A stretch of 64,000 nucleotides of DNA from Fulvimarina manganoxydans (GTDB lineage Bacteria > Pseudomonadota > Alphaproteobacteria > Rhizobiales > Rhizobiaceae). The stretch is taken from contig NZ_FWXR01000020.1 in NCBI RefSeq assembly GCF_900176465.1, positions 1 to 64,000 on the forward strand, written 5' to 3'. A program made the position numbers and the translations under genes. The notes beneath the pieces were generated by a model. That model was not told where the DNA came from and ran no database searches. It saw nothing but the letters and a program-made list of their open reading frames with translations. This document shows positions 45,228 to 53,780 of the stretch, piece by piece. Each line of letters starts with the position of its first letter. Position 1 is the first letter of the stretch.

Positions 45228-45653
45228 TCAGCCTTGGAGGTTTCGCCAAATCCGCCTTGTCGCCAGCTCGCCCACATGGCCATCGGGATCGATGAAATAA
45301 AGGCTCTCGCCACGCTCTGGGGACCACGCGACTTCACTTTCGACACCGATTTCGAGATCGCGGAGGCGCTGACGCCACCAATCGACGGCGTCGTCCGCAA
45401 TAGCCAGCGCGAAATGAATGGGTCCACGTCCGTCATGGGGTGGGATCACGCCCCCAGGCAGCTTCACGGGCTCGAGCGTGCCGCCCTGCCGAAAGAGGAT
45501 GAGCGCCGATGCGTCCGGCAGACGGAAAACGCAGATCCGCTCCTCATCGACCACCGGATCGATATCCAGCAGACGACGATAGAAGCCGCGCGCTCTGCCC
45601 AGATCCGTCGTGTAGAGGCAGGTCTCCAGAAGTCCGCCGATCATCGCCGCCAC
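45228..45653 (-). CDS. VOC-superfamily protein within the suf operon (1)
   Basis: The 141-residue vicinal-oxygen-chelate protein has CLYTTDLGRARGFYRRLLDI at the start, GPIHFALAI near residue 78, and YFIDPDGHVGELATRR near the end. His79 and the Glu of GEL are usual metal ligands, whereas the usual first-motif His is replaced (ETCLYT). The family includes glyoxalases, dioxygenases and antibiotic-resistance proteins. It lies between sufT and sufA on the same strand. Function unknown. Confidence 0.85.
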   Translation of the reverse strand: MAAMIGGLLETCLYTTDLGRARGFYRRLLDIDPVVDEERICVFRLPDASALILFRQGGTLEPVKLPGGVIPPHDGRGPIHFALAIADDAVDWWRQRLRDLEIGVESEVAWSPERGESLYFIDPDGHVGELATRRIWRNLQG

Positions 45654-45728
45654 GTGAGACCTGCCTTTTCCAAACGTTGCTGTGAGCCTGCCAATCGGCT
45701 CGGCCGATCGCTAGCTAGCGTCCAATTG

Positions 45729-46136
45729 TCAGAACCAGCCGACCGCAACCTGAGCCTCTTCGCTCATGCGCTCAGGAGTCCAGGGAGGATCGAAGACGAT
45801 CTCGACCTTCACCTGGCCAACGCCGTCCACGGAGCCGACGGCATTTTCCACCCAGATCGGCATCTCGCCGGCCACCGGGCAGCCCGGCGCGGTCAACGTC
45901 ATTTCCACATCGACATTGCGGCTGTCATCAATGTCGATCTTGTAGATGAGTCCGAGTTCATAGATGTCGGCTGGAATTTCCGGGTCATAGACGGTCTTCA
46001 GAGCGCCGATGATGTCGTCGGTCAGACGCGAGAGTTCCTCAGGTGGGATCGCGGACGTCGGTGCGCCGTCGCCAGCGGCCATGGCCATGTTGGCGGCTGC
46101 CGTGTCGTCGGTCTTGATGTCGCTTTGATCGGTCAT
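45729..46136 (-). CDS. sufT: SufT-type DUF59/MIP18 Fe-S maturation protein
   Basis: The ATG at 46136 gives a 135-residue protein: a disordered 30-residue N-terminus, then the MIP18 domain (ALKTVYDPEIPADIYELGLI, LTAPGCPVAGEMPIWVENAV, VKVEIVFDPPWTPERM) ending VGWF. SufT helps maturation of Fe-S proteins. It follows sufS by 8 bp. A longer frame to 46277 overlaps sufS and is not needed. Confidence 0.92.
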   Translation of the reverse strand: MTDQSDIKTDDTAAANMAMAAGDGAPTSAIPPEELSRLTDDIIGALKTVYDPEIPADIYELGLIYKIDIDDSRNVDVEMTLTAPGCPVAGEMPIWVENAVGSVDGVGQVKVEIVFDPPWTPERMSEEAQVAVGWF

Positions 46137-46144
46137 CGAATTCC

Positions 46145-47398
46145 TTACGCGAAGAAGCGTCGCGCCTTTTCCAGCGCCTCGGCGAGGCGGTCGACTTCGG
46201 CCATCGTGTTGTACATACCGAAAGATGCCCGGCATGTGGAGGTCGTCCCGAAACGCTTCAAGAGCGGCTGGGCGCAATGGGTGCCCGCGCGCACGGCAAC
46301 GCCCTCCCGATCAATGACCATCGACACGTCATGGGCGTGGATACCCTCGATATCGAACGATACGATCGCGCCCTTGCCCGGCGCTTCGCCATAAATGCGC
46401 AGCGCGTTGATTTCCTTCAGGCGCTGATGGGCATAGGCGCCGAGTGCCGCCTCATGGGCGGAAATCGCCTCGCGTCCCACCGAGCTCATATAGTCCAGCG
46501 CCGCACCAAGGCCGATCGCCTGAACGATGGGCGGCGTTCCGGCTTCGAAGCGATGGGGCGGGGCGTTGTAGGTGACGCCTTCCTCGGTCACTTCGACGAT
46601 CATCTCGCCGCCACCATTGAAGGGACGCGTCTTATCCAGCATCTCGCGGCGGCCATAGAGAACGCCGATCCCGGTCGGGCCATAGACCTTGTGACCGGTG
46701 AACACATACCAGTCGCAACCGATATCCGCGACGTCCACGGGGAGATGCACGGCGCCCTGGCTTCCGTCCACGAGAACGGGAATTCCCTTGAAATGAGCGA
46801 GTTCAGTGACCGCCTTCACGTCGACGACGGTGCCGAGAACATTCGACATATGGGTGGTCGCGACGAGCTTCGTCCGCGGCGTGATCGCCTTTTCGAAGGC
46901 TTCGACGTCGACGGACCCATCATCGGCCACTGGCACGAAGACGAGCCTGGCGCCCTTCTTCTCGCGGATGAAATGCCACGGAACGATGTTCGAGTGATGC
47001 TCCATCTGGGTGATGACGATCTCGTCGCCCTCCCCGATCTCGTTCATGCCGTAGCCATAGGCGACGAGATTGATCGATTCCGTCGCCGAGCGGGTGAAGA
47101 CGATCTCGTCGCTGGAGCCGGCGTTCAGAAAGGCGCGGACGCTCTCGCGCGCGCCTTCATAGGCTTCTGTTGCGGCATTGGAGAGGAAATGCAGCCCGCG
47201 ATGCACATTGGCGTATTCCTCTTCGTAAGCGCGTCGAATACGGTCGATGACCTGTCGCGGCTTTTGGGCGGATGCGCCGTTGTCAAGATAGACGAGCGGC
47301 TTGCCGTAGACTTCCTTCGACAGAATCGGGAAGTCGCGACGGATCGCCTCGACGTCATAGGTGTCGGCGCGCGGTGCGGCGAGGGTCTCAGACGTCAT
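46145..47398 (-). CDS. sufS: Cysteine desulfurase SufS
   Basis: The 417-residue PLP enzyme takes sulfur from cysteine for Fe-S assembly. The PLP lysine is Lys237 in FTGHKVYGPTGIGVLYGRRE. The catalytic Cys is in TSTCRASFGMYNT near residue 395, with the short-loop form of group II desulfurases. VRAGTHCAQPL precedes it. Its start overlaps the upstream VOC gene by 11 bp, implying translational coupling. Confidence 0.96.
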   Translation of the reverse strand: MTSETLAAPRADTYDVEAIRRDFPILSKEVYGKPLVYLDNGASAQKPRQVIDRIRRAYEEEYANVHRGLHFLSNAATEAYEGARESVRAFLNAGSSDEIVFTRSATESINLVAYGYGMNEIGEGDEIVITQMEHHSNIVPWHFIREKKGARLVFVPVADDGSVDVEAFEKAITPRTKLVATTHMSNVLGTVVDVKAVTELAHFKGIPVLVDGSQGAVHLPVDVADIGCDWYVFTGHKVYGPTGIGVLYGRREMLDKTRPFNGGGEMIVEVTEEGVTYNAPPHRFEAGTPPIVQAIGLGAALDYMSSVGREAISAHEAALGAYAHQRLKEINALRIYGEAPGKGAIVSFDIEGIHAHDVSMVIDREGVAVRAGTHCAQPLLKRFGTTSTCRASFGMYNTMAEVDRLAEALEKARRFFA

Positions 47399-47768
47399 AG
47401 GATATGAACTCCAGAAGGGTTCCGTCAGGATCGCGGAAGTAGACGCTCAGGCCTCGACCGAATGCGCCTTGGCGAAACACCGGACCCATTTCCACCGGGA
47501 CGTTCTGTTCGGCGAGATGAGCCACGGCGTCGTCGATCGGGCCATGCCAGCGAAGGCAGACATCGCTTCCACCAGGCATGACCGGCAGGCGCGCCAAAGG
47601 CTCGGCCGCCTTGCCGGGCCCGTGGCAATTGAGCTGCTGCTCGCCGAAGCGCAGCGAGAAACCGACTTTGTCCGGCACGATCTCGGCCCCGCAGACACGC
47701 TCGTAGAAGGCGCCGGAGCGCTCCCAGTCCGAAACATGGATGACGCAGTGGTCGAGCGAAGTTTTCAT
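47388..47768 (-). CDS. VOC-superfamily protein within the suf operon (2)
   Basis: The 126-residue protein begins MKTSLDHCVIHVSDWERSGA, has LNCHGPGK and CLRWHGPIDDAV in the middle, and ends YFRDPDGTLLEFISYDV. His7, a His near residue 69 or 95 and the final Glu fit glyoxalase-like metal sites. It lies between sufD and sufS and overlaps the sufS start by 11 bp, so its expression is tied to Fe-S assembly. It is unrelated in detail to the other VOC protein of this operon. Substrate unknown. Confidence 0.87.
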   Translation of the reverse strand: MKTSLDHCVIHVSDWERSGAFYERVCGAEIVPDKVGFSLRFGEQQLNCHGPGKAAEPLARLPVMPGGSDVCLRWHGPIDDAVAHLAEQNVPVEMGPVFRQGAFGRGLSVYFRDPDGTLLEFISYDV

Positions 47769-47793
47769 GGGCCGATCCCGTCGTGTCGTCTTG

Positions 47794-49047
47794 TCAGGCG
47801 TGCGTGTCGAGCCAGGTGTCGATGCGGGCTTCGAGCGCCTCGACGATCGCTTCGTCTTCGAGCTCCTCGACGACTTCGCCGAGAAACGCCTTGACGAGAA
47901 GCGCGCGTGCCGTCGCCTCGGGAATGCCCCTGCTCATCAGATAGAAGAGATGATCGGCATCGATCTCGCCCGCCGTCGCGCCATGGCCGCACTGGACGTC
48001 GTCGGCGAAGATTTCGAGCTCCGGCTTGGCCGAGAAGTCGCCTTCGTCCGACAGAAGCAGCGAATTGCACGCCATCTTCGCATCGGTCTTCTGCGCGCCC
48101 TTGGCGACCTTGATCATGCCTTGGAAAACGCCGTGACCGCCGGTCACCACATTGCGGAACGTCTCCGTGGCCGTGGTATTCGGCACACGATGGTTCAGCG
48201 TCGTGGTGACATCCACATGCTGCCCATCCTTCAGGAGATTGGCGCCGCGAATCTGGACGTCGGCGCCCTCGCCCACGGTCTCGGCATGGACTTCGTAGCG
48301 CACGAGCCCACCACCGGCATTGAGGACGAAGAGCCTAAAAACCGCATCCGCGCCAATCGTCACGTTCAGCTGGCCGAGATGGCTCGCCTCGGCACCCTTT
48401 TCCTGATCGACGATCCACAGGACATTTGCGCGATCGGCGATGGTCAGAGTGGAAACTCCCGTCGACGGCGCTGGCGAGCCGTCGCCTTCCAGGCGCTCGA
48501 CGAAGGTCGCGCTGGCGCCTTCGCCGACGCTCACCTGTGCGTAGAAATGGCTGTCCGAACCGGCCGCGGGACGCAACTCGATCGGCGTGTCGACCGACGT
48601 CTTGCTGCTCACCGCGATCTTCGCGCTCGACGCGCCGAAGGCCGCCGAGAGCGCGCGGATCGTATCGATCGACCGATCGAGATGGTTTGGCGAAGCCTGC
48701 CAATCCGCGACCGAACTCGACGATGTCGCCATGACGCCGTCGGGCAAATGGGCCGAGACCGGATCGTCCAGACAAATCACGACCGAATTGGCCAGCAGCG
48801 GTTCGAGGATCGCGTCGTCCCCGGCTTTCAGCGAGGCAACGGCCGCGTCGTCCTTTATCCGGCGCCCCACGAGGGCCCGCAGATCCGTATAATGCCAGGC
48901 TTCGACCTTGCGGGTCGGAAGGCCGTCGCGACGCAGGGCCTCGATCGCCGGACGTCGCGCATTCTCGTTCTCGCCACGCGCTTCGGCAAGCTGCAGAAGC
49001 TGTGTCTCCGCCGGCGTGCGGGTCTTCAATTCAGTCACGACGCTCAT
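47794..49047 (-). CDS. sufD: SufD, Fe-S scaffold subunit
   Basis: The 417-residue partner of SufB in the SufBC2D scaffold shows GLPTRKVEAWHYTDLRALVG and the beta-helix core (RGANLLKDGQHVDVTTTLNH, TFRNVVTGGHGVFQG, VKVAKGAQKTDAK). The C-terminal KPELEIFADDVQCGHGATAG region carries the His used in cluster assembly. Its start (49047) overlaps the sufC stop by one base. Confidence 0.96.
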   Translation of the reverse strand: MSVVTELKTRTPAETQLLQLAEARGENENARRPAIEALRRDGLPTRKVEAWHYTDLRALVGRRIKDDAAVASLKAGDDAILEPLLANSVVICLDDPVSAHLPDGVMATSSSSVADWQASPNHLDRSIDTIRALSAAFGASSAKIAVSSKTSVDTPIELRPAAGSDSHFYAQVSVGEGASATFVERLEGDGSPAPSTGVSTLTIADRANVLWIVDQEKGAEASHLGQLNVTIGADAVFRLFVLNAGGGLVRYEVHAETVGEGADVQIRGANLLKDGQHVDVTTTLNHRVPNTTATETFRNVVTGGHGVFQGMIKVAKGAQKTDAKMACNSLLLSDEGDFSAKPELEIFADDVQCGHGATAGEIDADHLFYLMSRGIPEATARALLVKAFLGEVVEELEDEAIVEALEARIDTWLDTHA

Positions 49048-49802
49048 TACGCAGCCTCGTCGACGATCTGGGCATAGCCCTCGTTCTCGAGCTGCAGGGC
49101 AAGATTCTTGTCGCCCGTCTTGATGATCCGGCCTTTGTACAGGACATGGACCGTGTCCGGCACGATATAGTCGAGCAGGCGCTGATAGTGGGTGATGACC
49201 AGAAAGGCCCGCTCCTCCGAGCGCAGCGCGTTGACGCCATCAGACACGATCTTCAACGCGTCGATGTCGAGGCCAGAATCGGTCTCGTCCATGATGCAGA
49301 GCTTGGGTTCCAACAGCGCCATCTGAAGGATCTCGGCTCGCTTCTTCTCGCCGCCGGAGAAACCGACATTGAGCGGACGCTTCAGCATATCCGGAGCGAT
49401 TTTAAGCTCTTCCGCCGAAGCCTTCACCTTTCGCATGAAGTCGGGGGTCGTCAGCTCGGCTTCGCCGCGCGCCTTGCGCTGGGCATTGAGCGCCGTCTTG
49501 AGGAAGGTCATCGTCGCAACGCCGGGGATTTCCAGCGGATACTGGAAGGCGAGGAACAGGCCGGCGGCGGCGCGTTCGGCCGGGTCCATCTCGAGGACGG
49601 ACTCGCCATTGTAGAGGATATCGCCCTCGGTGACTTCGTAGTCCTCGCGGCCGGCGAGGATATAGGACAAGGTCGACTTGCCGGAGCCGTTCGGCCCCAT
49701 GATAGCCGCGACCTCACCGGCCTCGATCGTCAGATTGACCCCGCGCAGGATCTCGGTGCCTTCGTCGGCGACGCGGGCATGAAGGTTCTTGATTTCAAGC
49801 AT
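49047..49802 (-). CDS. sufC: SufC, Fe-S assembly ATPase
   Basis: The 251-residue ABC-type ATPase is soluble and binds SufB/SufD. Walker A MGPNGSGKST is at residues 35-44, the ABC signature FSGGEKKRAEILQ near 150 and Walker B LCIMDETDSGLDIDAL near 172, followed by the switch His in ITHYQRLL. Confidence 0.97.
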   Translation of the reverse strand: MLEIKNLHARVADEGTEILRGVNLTIEAGEVAAIMGPNGSGKSTLSYILAGREDYEVTEGDILYNGESVLEMDPAERAAAGLFLAFQYPLEIPGVATMTFLKTALNAQRKARGEAELTTPDFMRKVKASAEELKIAPDMLKRPLNVGFSGGEKKRAEILQMALLEPKLCIMDETDSGLDIDALKIVSDGVNALRSEERAFLVITHYQRLLDYIVPDTVHVLYKGRIIKTGDKNLALQLENEGYAQIVDEAA

Positions 49803-49911
49803 GGTCTCTGCTCGTCAGAGTGAGTTTCATAACGGTTTGCGAGGCGAGACAATCGTCTCTCTGCCTCGCTATCCAGGTCTTTTGTAGATTTGGCGCGCGT
49901 CGATGGCGCTA

Positions 49912-51444
49912 TCAGCCCACCGAGCCTTCCAGGCTGATCCCGATCAGCTTTTGCGCCTCGACGGCGAACTCCATCGGCAGCTGCTGGATGACGTCCTTGA
50001 CGAAACCATTGACGATCAATGCCACGGCCTCTTCCTCGGGAATCCCGCGCTGCATGCAGTAGAAGAGCTGGTCCTCGGAGATCTTCGACGTCGTCGCCTC
50101 ATGCTCGAACTGGGCGGTGGCGTTCTTGGATTCGATATAGGGAACCGTGTGCGCGCCGCACTCCTCGCCGATCAGAAGCGAGTCGCATTGCGTAAAGTTG
50201 CGGGCATTCGAAGCCTTGCGATGGGCCGAGACCTGACCGCGATAGGTGTTGCTCGAATTCCCGGCCGAAATGCCCTTGGAGATGATGCGGCTCGACGTGT
50301 TCTTGCCGAGATGGATCATCTTGGTGCCCGAATCGATCTGCTGGCGCCCGTTCGAGACCGCGATCGAATAGAACTCGCCGCGTGAATTGTCGCCGCGCAG
50401 GATGCAGGACGGGTATTTCCAGGTGATCGCCGAACCGGTCTCGACCTGGGTCCAGGAGATGCGCGAATTGGCACCACGGCAGTCGCCACGCTTGGTGACG
50501 AAATTGTAGATGCCGCCCTTGCCGTCCTTGTCGCCCGGATACCAGTTCTGGACCGTGGAATATTTGATCTCGGCATCGCCGAGCGCGACGAGCTCAACCA
50601 CCGCCGCGTGGAGCTGGTTCTCGTCGCGCTGGGGCGCCGTGCAGCCTTCCAGATAGGACACGTAGGAGCCTTCATCGGCGATGATCAGCGTGCGCTCGAA
50701 CTGGCCCGTATTGCGCTCATTGATGCGGAAATAGGTCGACAGCTCCATGGGGCAGCGAACGCCCTTCGGGACATAAACGAAAGAGCCGTCGGTGAAGACC
50801 GCCGAATTCATCGTGGCGAAGAAGTTGTCCGAGATCGGCACCACCGATCCAAGATATTTCTGGACAAGCTCGGGATGCTCGCGGATCGCTTCCGAGATCG
50901 GCATGAAGATCACGCCGGCCTTCTGAAGCTCCTTCTTGAAGGTTGTCGCCACAGAAACCGAGTCGAAGACGGCATCGACGGCCACGCGCCCGCTATAGGA
51001 GCCCTCGGCCGGCGGCGTATCGGAATTGTCGTCGAATTCTGATGGCTCGTCCGCCTTGCGGACGCCAGCGAGGATTTCCTGCTCCTTCAGAGGGATGCCG
51101 AGCTTCTCATAGGTGCGCAGGATCTCAGGATCGACTTCGTCGAGCGAGGCCGGGCCGGACATCGATTTCGGAGCGGCGTAGTAATGGATGTCCTGGAAGT
51201 CGATCGGCGGATAGTCGAGACGCGCCCAATCCGGGCTCTCCATCGTCTTCCAGCGTTCGAACGCCTTCAAACGCCAGTCGAGCATCCATTGCGGCTCGTT
51301 CTTCTTGGTCGAGATCAGACGGATGATGTCCTCGTTCAGCCCCTTTGGAGCCACGTCCATCTCAATGAGAGTCTCGAACCCGTATTTGTACTGATCGACG
51401 TCGATCTTTCGAACGCGGTCGATCGTTTCCTGCACAGCCGGCAT
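49912..51444 (-). CDS. sufB: SufB, Fe-S scaffold subunit
   Basis: The 510-residue scaffold protein starts [20 protein letters not shown] from the ATG at 51444, which GGAG precedes by 6 bp. An ATG at 51456 and the open frame to 51501 lack support. It contains the family core: [60 protein letters not shown] and [13 protein letters not shown]. The C-terminal [14 protein letters not shown] holds the conserved Cys used for cluster building. Confidence 0.97.
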   Translation of the reverse strand: MPAVQETIDRVRKIDVDQYKYGFETLIEMDVAPKGLNEDIIRLISTKKNEPQWMLDWRLKAFERWKTMESPDWARLDYPPIDFQDIHYYAAPKSMSGPASLDEVDPEILRTYEKLGIPLKEQEILAGVRKADEPSEFDDNSDTPPAEGSYSGRVAVDAVFDSVSVATTFKKELQKAGVIFMPISEAIREHPELVQKYLGSVVPISDNFFATMNSAVFTDGSFVYVPKGVRCPMELSTYFRINERNTGQFERTLIIADEGSYVSYLEGCTAPQRDENQLHAAVVELVALGDAEIKYSTVQNWYPGDKDGKGGIYNFVTKRGDCRGANSRISWTQVETGSAITWKYPSCILRGDNSRGEFYSIAVSNGRQQIDSGTKMIHLGKNTSSRIISKGISAGNSSNTYRGQVSAHRKASNARNFTQCDSLLIGEECGAHTVPYIESKNATAQFEHEATTSKISEDQLFYCMQRGIPEEEAVALIVNGFVKDVIQQLPMEFAVEAQKLIGISLEGSVG

Positions 51445-51536
51445 GTCAGTCTCCATACTCACCGGGATCAAGAGCCCGGGGACGGGGTGTCGCTTGCGCA
51501 TACCGGAAAAGTCCCATCCGGTACACTTTGGAAATA

Positions 51537-51575
51537 GGAACGAAAGGGCGACGTTTTGAGCCCTCCCTTCGTTCC
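51537..51575 (-). other. Hairpin between the iscS-like gene and sufB
   Basis: GGAACGAA and TTCGTTCC form an 8-bp stem, extended by AGGGC/GCCCT, 22 bp after the iscS-like stop. The minus strand continues TATTTCC, a weak T run. It may be a partial terminator or a processing stem that sets iscS versus sufB levels. Confidence 0.45.
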
Positions 51576-51597
51576 GTGTGGCTTGGTCGCAGCGCCG

Positions 51598-52797
51598 TCA
51601 GGCGGCGCGCCCGCTTGTCTCGGTCCTGCTTCCGCGAGCACGCATGGCCAAGCGGATATAGGCGTCAGCAAAGCTCGACAGCGCGTCTTTGCTCGTCTCA
51701 CGGCCGATGCTGACCCGAATCGCTCCGTGATCAGCGTCCACATTAAGCCCGGCGCGTGAAAGCGCCGCCACTACATGGCTGCGTCCGATTTTGCCGGAGG
51801 AACAGGCTGAGCCAGCAGACACGGCGAAGCCACCGAGATCGAGACCGATCTGCACGGTTTCGGCCTTCAGCCCTGGATATGCGATGGAGGAGGTATTGGG
51901 CAGACGCGGTGCCGCCGCTCCCAGGATGACAAGGTCCGGCAGCGCGCCACGAAGATGCGCTTCCATAGCGTCGCGCTTGGTCGCCATCGCGCCATTGTCA
52001 TTGCGCAGATCGAACGATGCGGCCCGCGCGGCCGCTCCAAACCCTGCGATCGCTGCAACCGGTTCCGTGCCTGAGCGTCGACCCTTCTCCTGCCCACCGC
52101 CTGGAATCAGCGGGTAAGGGCGCGTCCCCGTGTCGCGAAGGACGAGCGCGCCGACCCCCTTGGGTCCGCCGATTTTATGAGATGAGACGATCACGGCGTC
52201 GGCCCGGCAGGAAGCGAGAGAAAGCGGCATCCGGCCGACGACCTGAACGGCGTCGACGACCAGCCGGATATCGTGCCCCTCGATCTCGGTGGCGATCGCC
52301 TCGATATCCTGCAGAACACCAGTTTCAGAATTGGCAAGACCGAGCGCGAGGATCGCAGGCCCCGCGGACGAACACGCTTCGATCCACTCCCGAAGAACGT
52401 CGATCTTCACACGGCCCGCCGAATCGACAGACAACATCGTGACGGCTTCGGCGTTAAAATGCCCACCGGCGAGCATGGCGGCGTGATCGGTCTCGATGAC
52501 GGCGAGCCTCGAATGGTCGACCCGATTGCCGCCGACCAGCCAATGCGGGGTCAGTGCCGTCGCGGTCGCCTCGCTCGCACCGCTCGTGAACGTCACCTCT
52601 CCGGGATTGCAGGCAAGAAGGTCCGCGAGCGCGCGACGGGCATCCTCGACGAACGCCCTCGCAGCCCGCCCCTCCGAATGAACGGAAGAAGGGTTCGCCG
52701 CATCGAGAGCCTCGATCACCATCGCGCGCGCCTCCGGCCTGAGGGGCGCCGACGCGTTGTAATCGAGATAATTTCGGCCCAAGCCTGCGCTCATCAT
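51598..52797 (-). CDS. Cysteine desulfurase, IscS/NifS type
   Basis: The 399-residue group I cysteine desulfurase has NYLDYNASAPLRPEA, the PLP lysine in VIVSSHKIGGPKGVGALVLR near residue 203 and the catalytic Cys in SAGSACSSGKIGRSH. It is the first gene of the suf operon and clearly differs from SufS, so the operon encodes two desulfurases, as in several Rhizobiales. It may also supply sulfur for tRNA thiolation. MMSAG at the start leaves a choice of two ATG codons (52797, 52794). Confidence 0.93.
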   Translation of the reverse strand: MMSAGLGRNYLDYNASAPLRPEARAMVIEALDAANPSSVHSEGRAARAFVEDARRALADLLACNPGEVTFTSGASEATATALTPHWLVGGNRVDHSRLAVIETDHAAMLAGGHFNAEAVTMLSVDSAGRVKIDVLREWIEACSSAGPAILALGLANSETGVLQDIEAIATEIEGHDIRLVVDAVQVVGRMPLSLASCRADAVIVSSHKIGGPKGVGALVLRDTGTRPYPLIPGGGQEKGRRSGTEPVAAIAGFGAAARAASFDLRNDNGAMATKRDAMEAHLRGALPDLVILGAAAPRLPNTSSIAYPGLKAETVQIGLDLGGFAVSAGSACSSGKIGRSHVVAALSRAGLNVDADHGAIRVSIGRETSKDALSSFADAYIRLAMRARGSRTETSGRAA

Positions 52798-52885
52798 CCC
52801 ATCTTCTGCCGGCTTGTCTTGGCCGGGCGTTTAAATTTCTTGAAAACTGGATGGCCCGGCGACTACATAACGTCACCAAGGAACC

Positions 52886-52910
52886 GCAGTTTTGAACAGT
52901 TCTAAACTGC
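52886..52910. promoter_or_regulatory. 25-bp near-perfect palindrome upstream of the suf operon
   Basis: The arms GCAGTTT and AAACTGC flank an inner GAAC-A-GTTC. Only the two bases between inner and outer repeats and the central base break symmetry. It lies about 90 bp upstream of the suf operon start and 80 bp upstream of the divergent hydrolase gene. It is a candidate site for an Rrf2-type regulator (IscR, RirA) or another dimeric repressor. No such regulator is encoded in the window. Confidence 0.6.
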
Positions 52911-52990
52911 AAATTAAGAAGCCGACCCGGACGCGTCAAGGCGCTTCGCAAGCCGGCCCTCGTGCTCGGACAGGACTTAAAGAAAACCCT

Positions 52991-53665
52991 ATGCCCGAAG
53001 TCATCTTTGCCGGACCTGCCGGCCGATTGGAAGGCCGGTATCAGCCGGCCAAGCAGAAAAACGCGCCGATCGCCATCGTTCTCCATCCGCATCCGCGCTT
53101 TGGCGGAACGATGAACAATCAGATCGTCTATCAGCTCTTCTATATGTTCGTCGAACGCGGCTTTACGACGCTGCGCTTCAATTTTCGCGGCATTGGGCGC
53201 AGCCAGGGCGAGTTCGATCATGGCGCCGGCGAATTGTCCGACGCAGCCTCGGCGCTGGACTGGATTCAGAGCCTGCATCCCGATTCGAAGGAGACATGGG
53301 TCGCCGGCTACTCTTTCGGCGCCTGGATCGGCATGCAGCTTCTGATGCGCCGCCCAGAGATCGAGGGCTTCTTTTCGGTCGCCCCCCAGCCCAACACTTA
53401 CGACTTCTCCTTCCTGGCGCCCTGCCCGTCTTCCGGTCTCATCATCCATGGCGACAAGGATCGGGTTGCCCCTCCCAAGGATGTCCAGACGCTGGTCGAT
53501 AAACTGAAGACGCAGAAAGGCATCGTGATCACTCAGAAGACGATGGAAGGGGCAAACCACTTCTTCCAGGATCAGACCGATCAGCTGATGGCCGAATGCG
53601 CGGAATATCTCGATCGGCGGCTTGCGGGCGAACTGTCCGATCCGCGCCCCAAACGCATTCGCTGA
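52991..53665 (+). CDS. Alpha/beta hydrolase (conserved, dienelactone-hydrolase-like)
   Basis: The 224-residue protein starts at the ATG at 52991 (MPEVIFAGPAGRLEGRYQPA). It has IAIVLHPHPRFGGTMNNQIV (oxyanion region), the nucleophile elbow VAGYSFGAWIGMQ near residue 105, LIIHGDKDRVAPPKD (Asp) and EGANHFFQD (His). This HPHP...GYSFGA family is common in proteobacteria but of unknown substrate. It is divergent from the suf operon and shares its control region. Confidence 0.88.
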   Translation: MPEVIFAGPAGRLEGRYQPAKQKNAPIAIVLHPHPRFGGTMNNQIVYQLFYMFVERGFTTLRFNFRGIGRSQGEFDHGAGELSDAASALDWIQSLHPDSKETWVAGYSFGAWIGMQLLMRRPEIEGFFSVAPQPNTYDFSFLAPCPSSGLIIHGDKDRVAPPKDVQTLVDKLKTQKGIVITQKTMEGANHFFQDQTDQLMAECAEYLDRRLAGELSDPRPKRIR

Positions 53666-53780
53666 CCGCCTTCTGCCGGCGCTTTGAGCGCATGGTCCGA
53701 AAGGGCCTCGACGAAAACACGATGCGCCGGGGCCCGATCACCCTCGGCGCGCTTTGCCATTGACGAAAGCGAACCCGACG

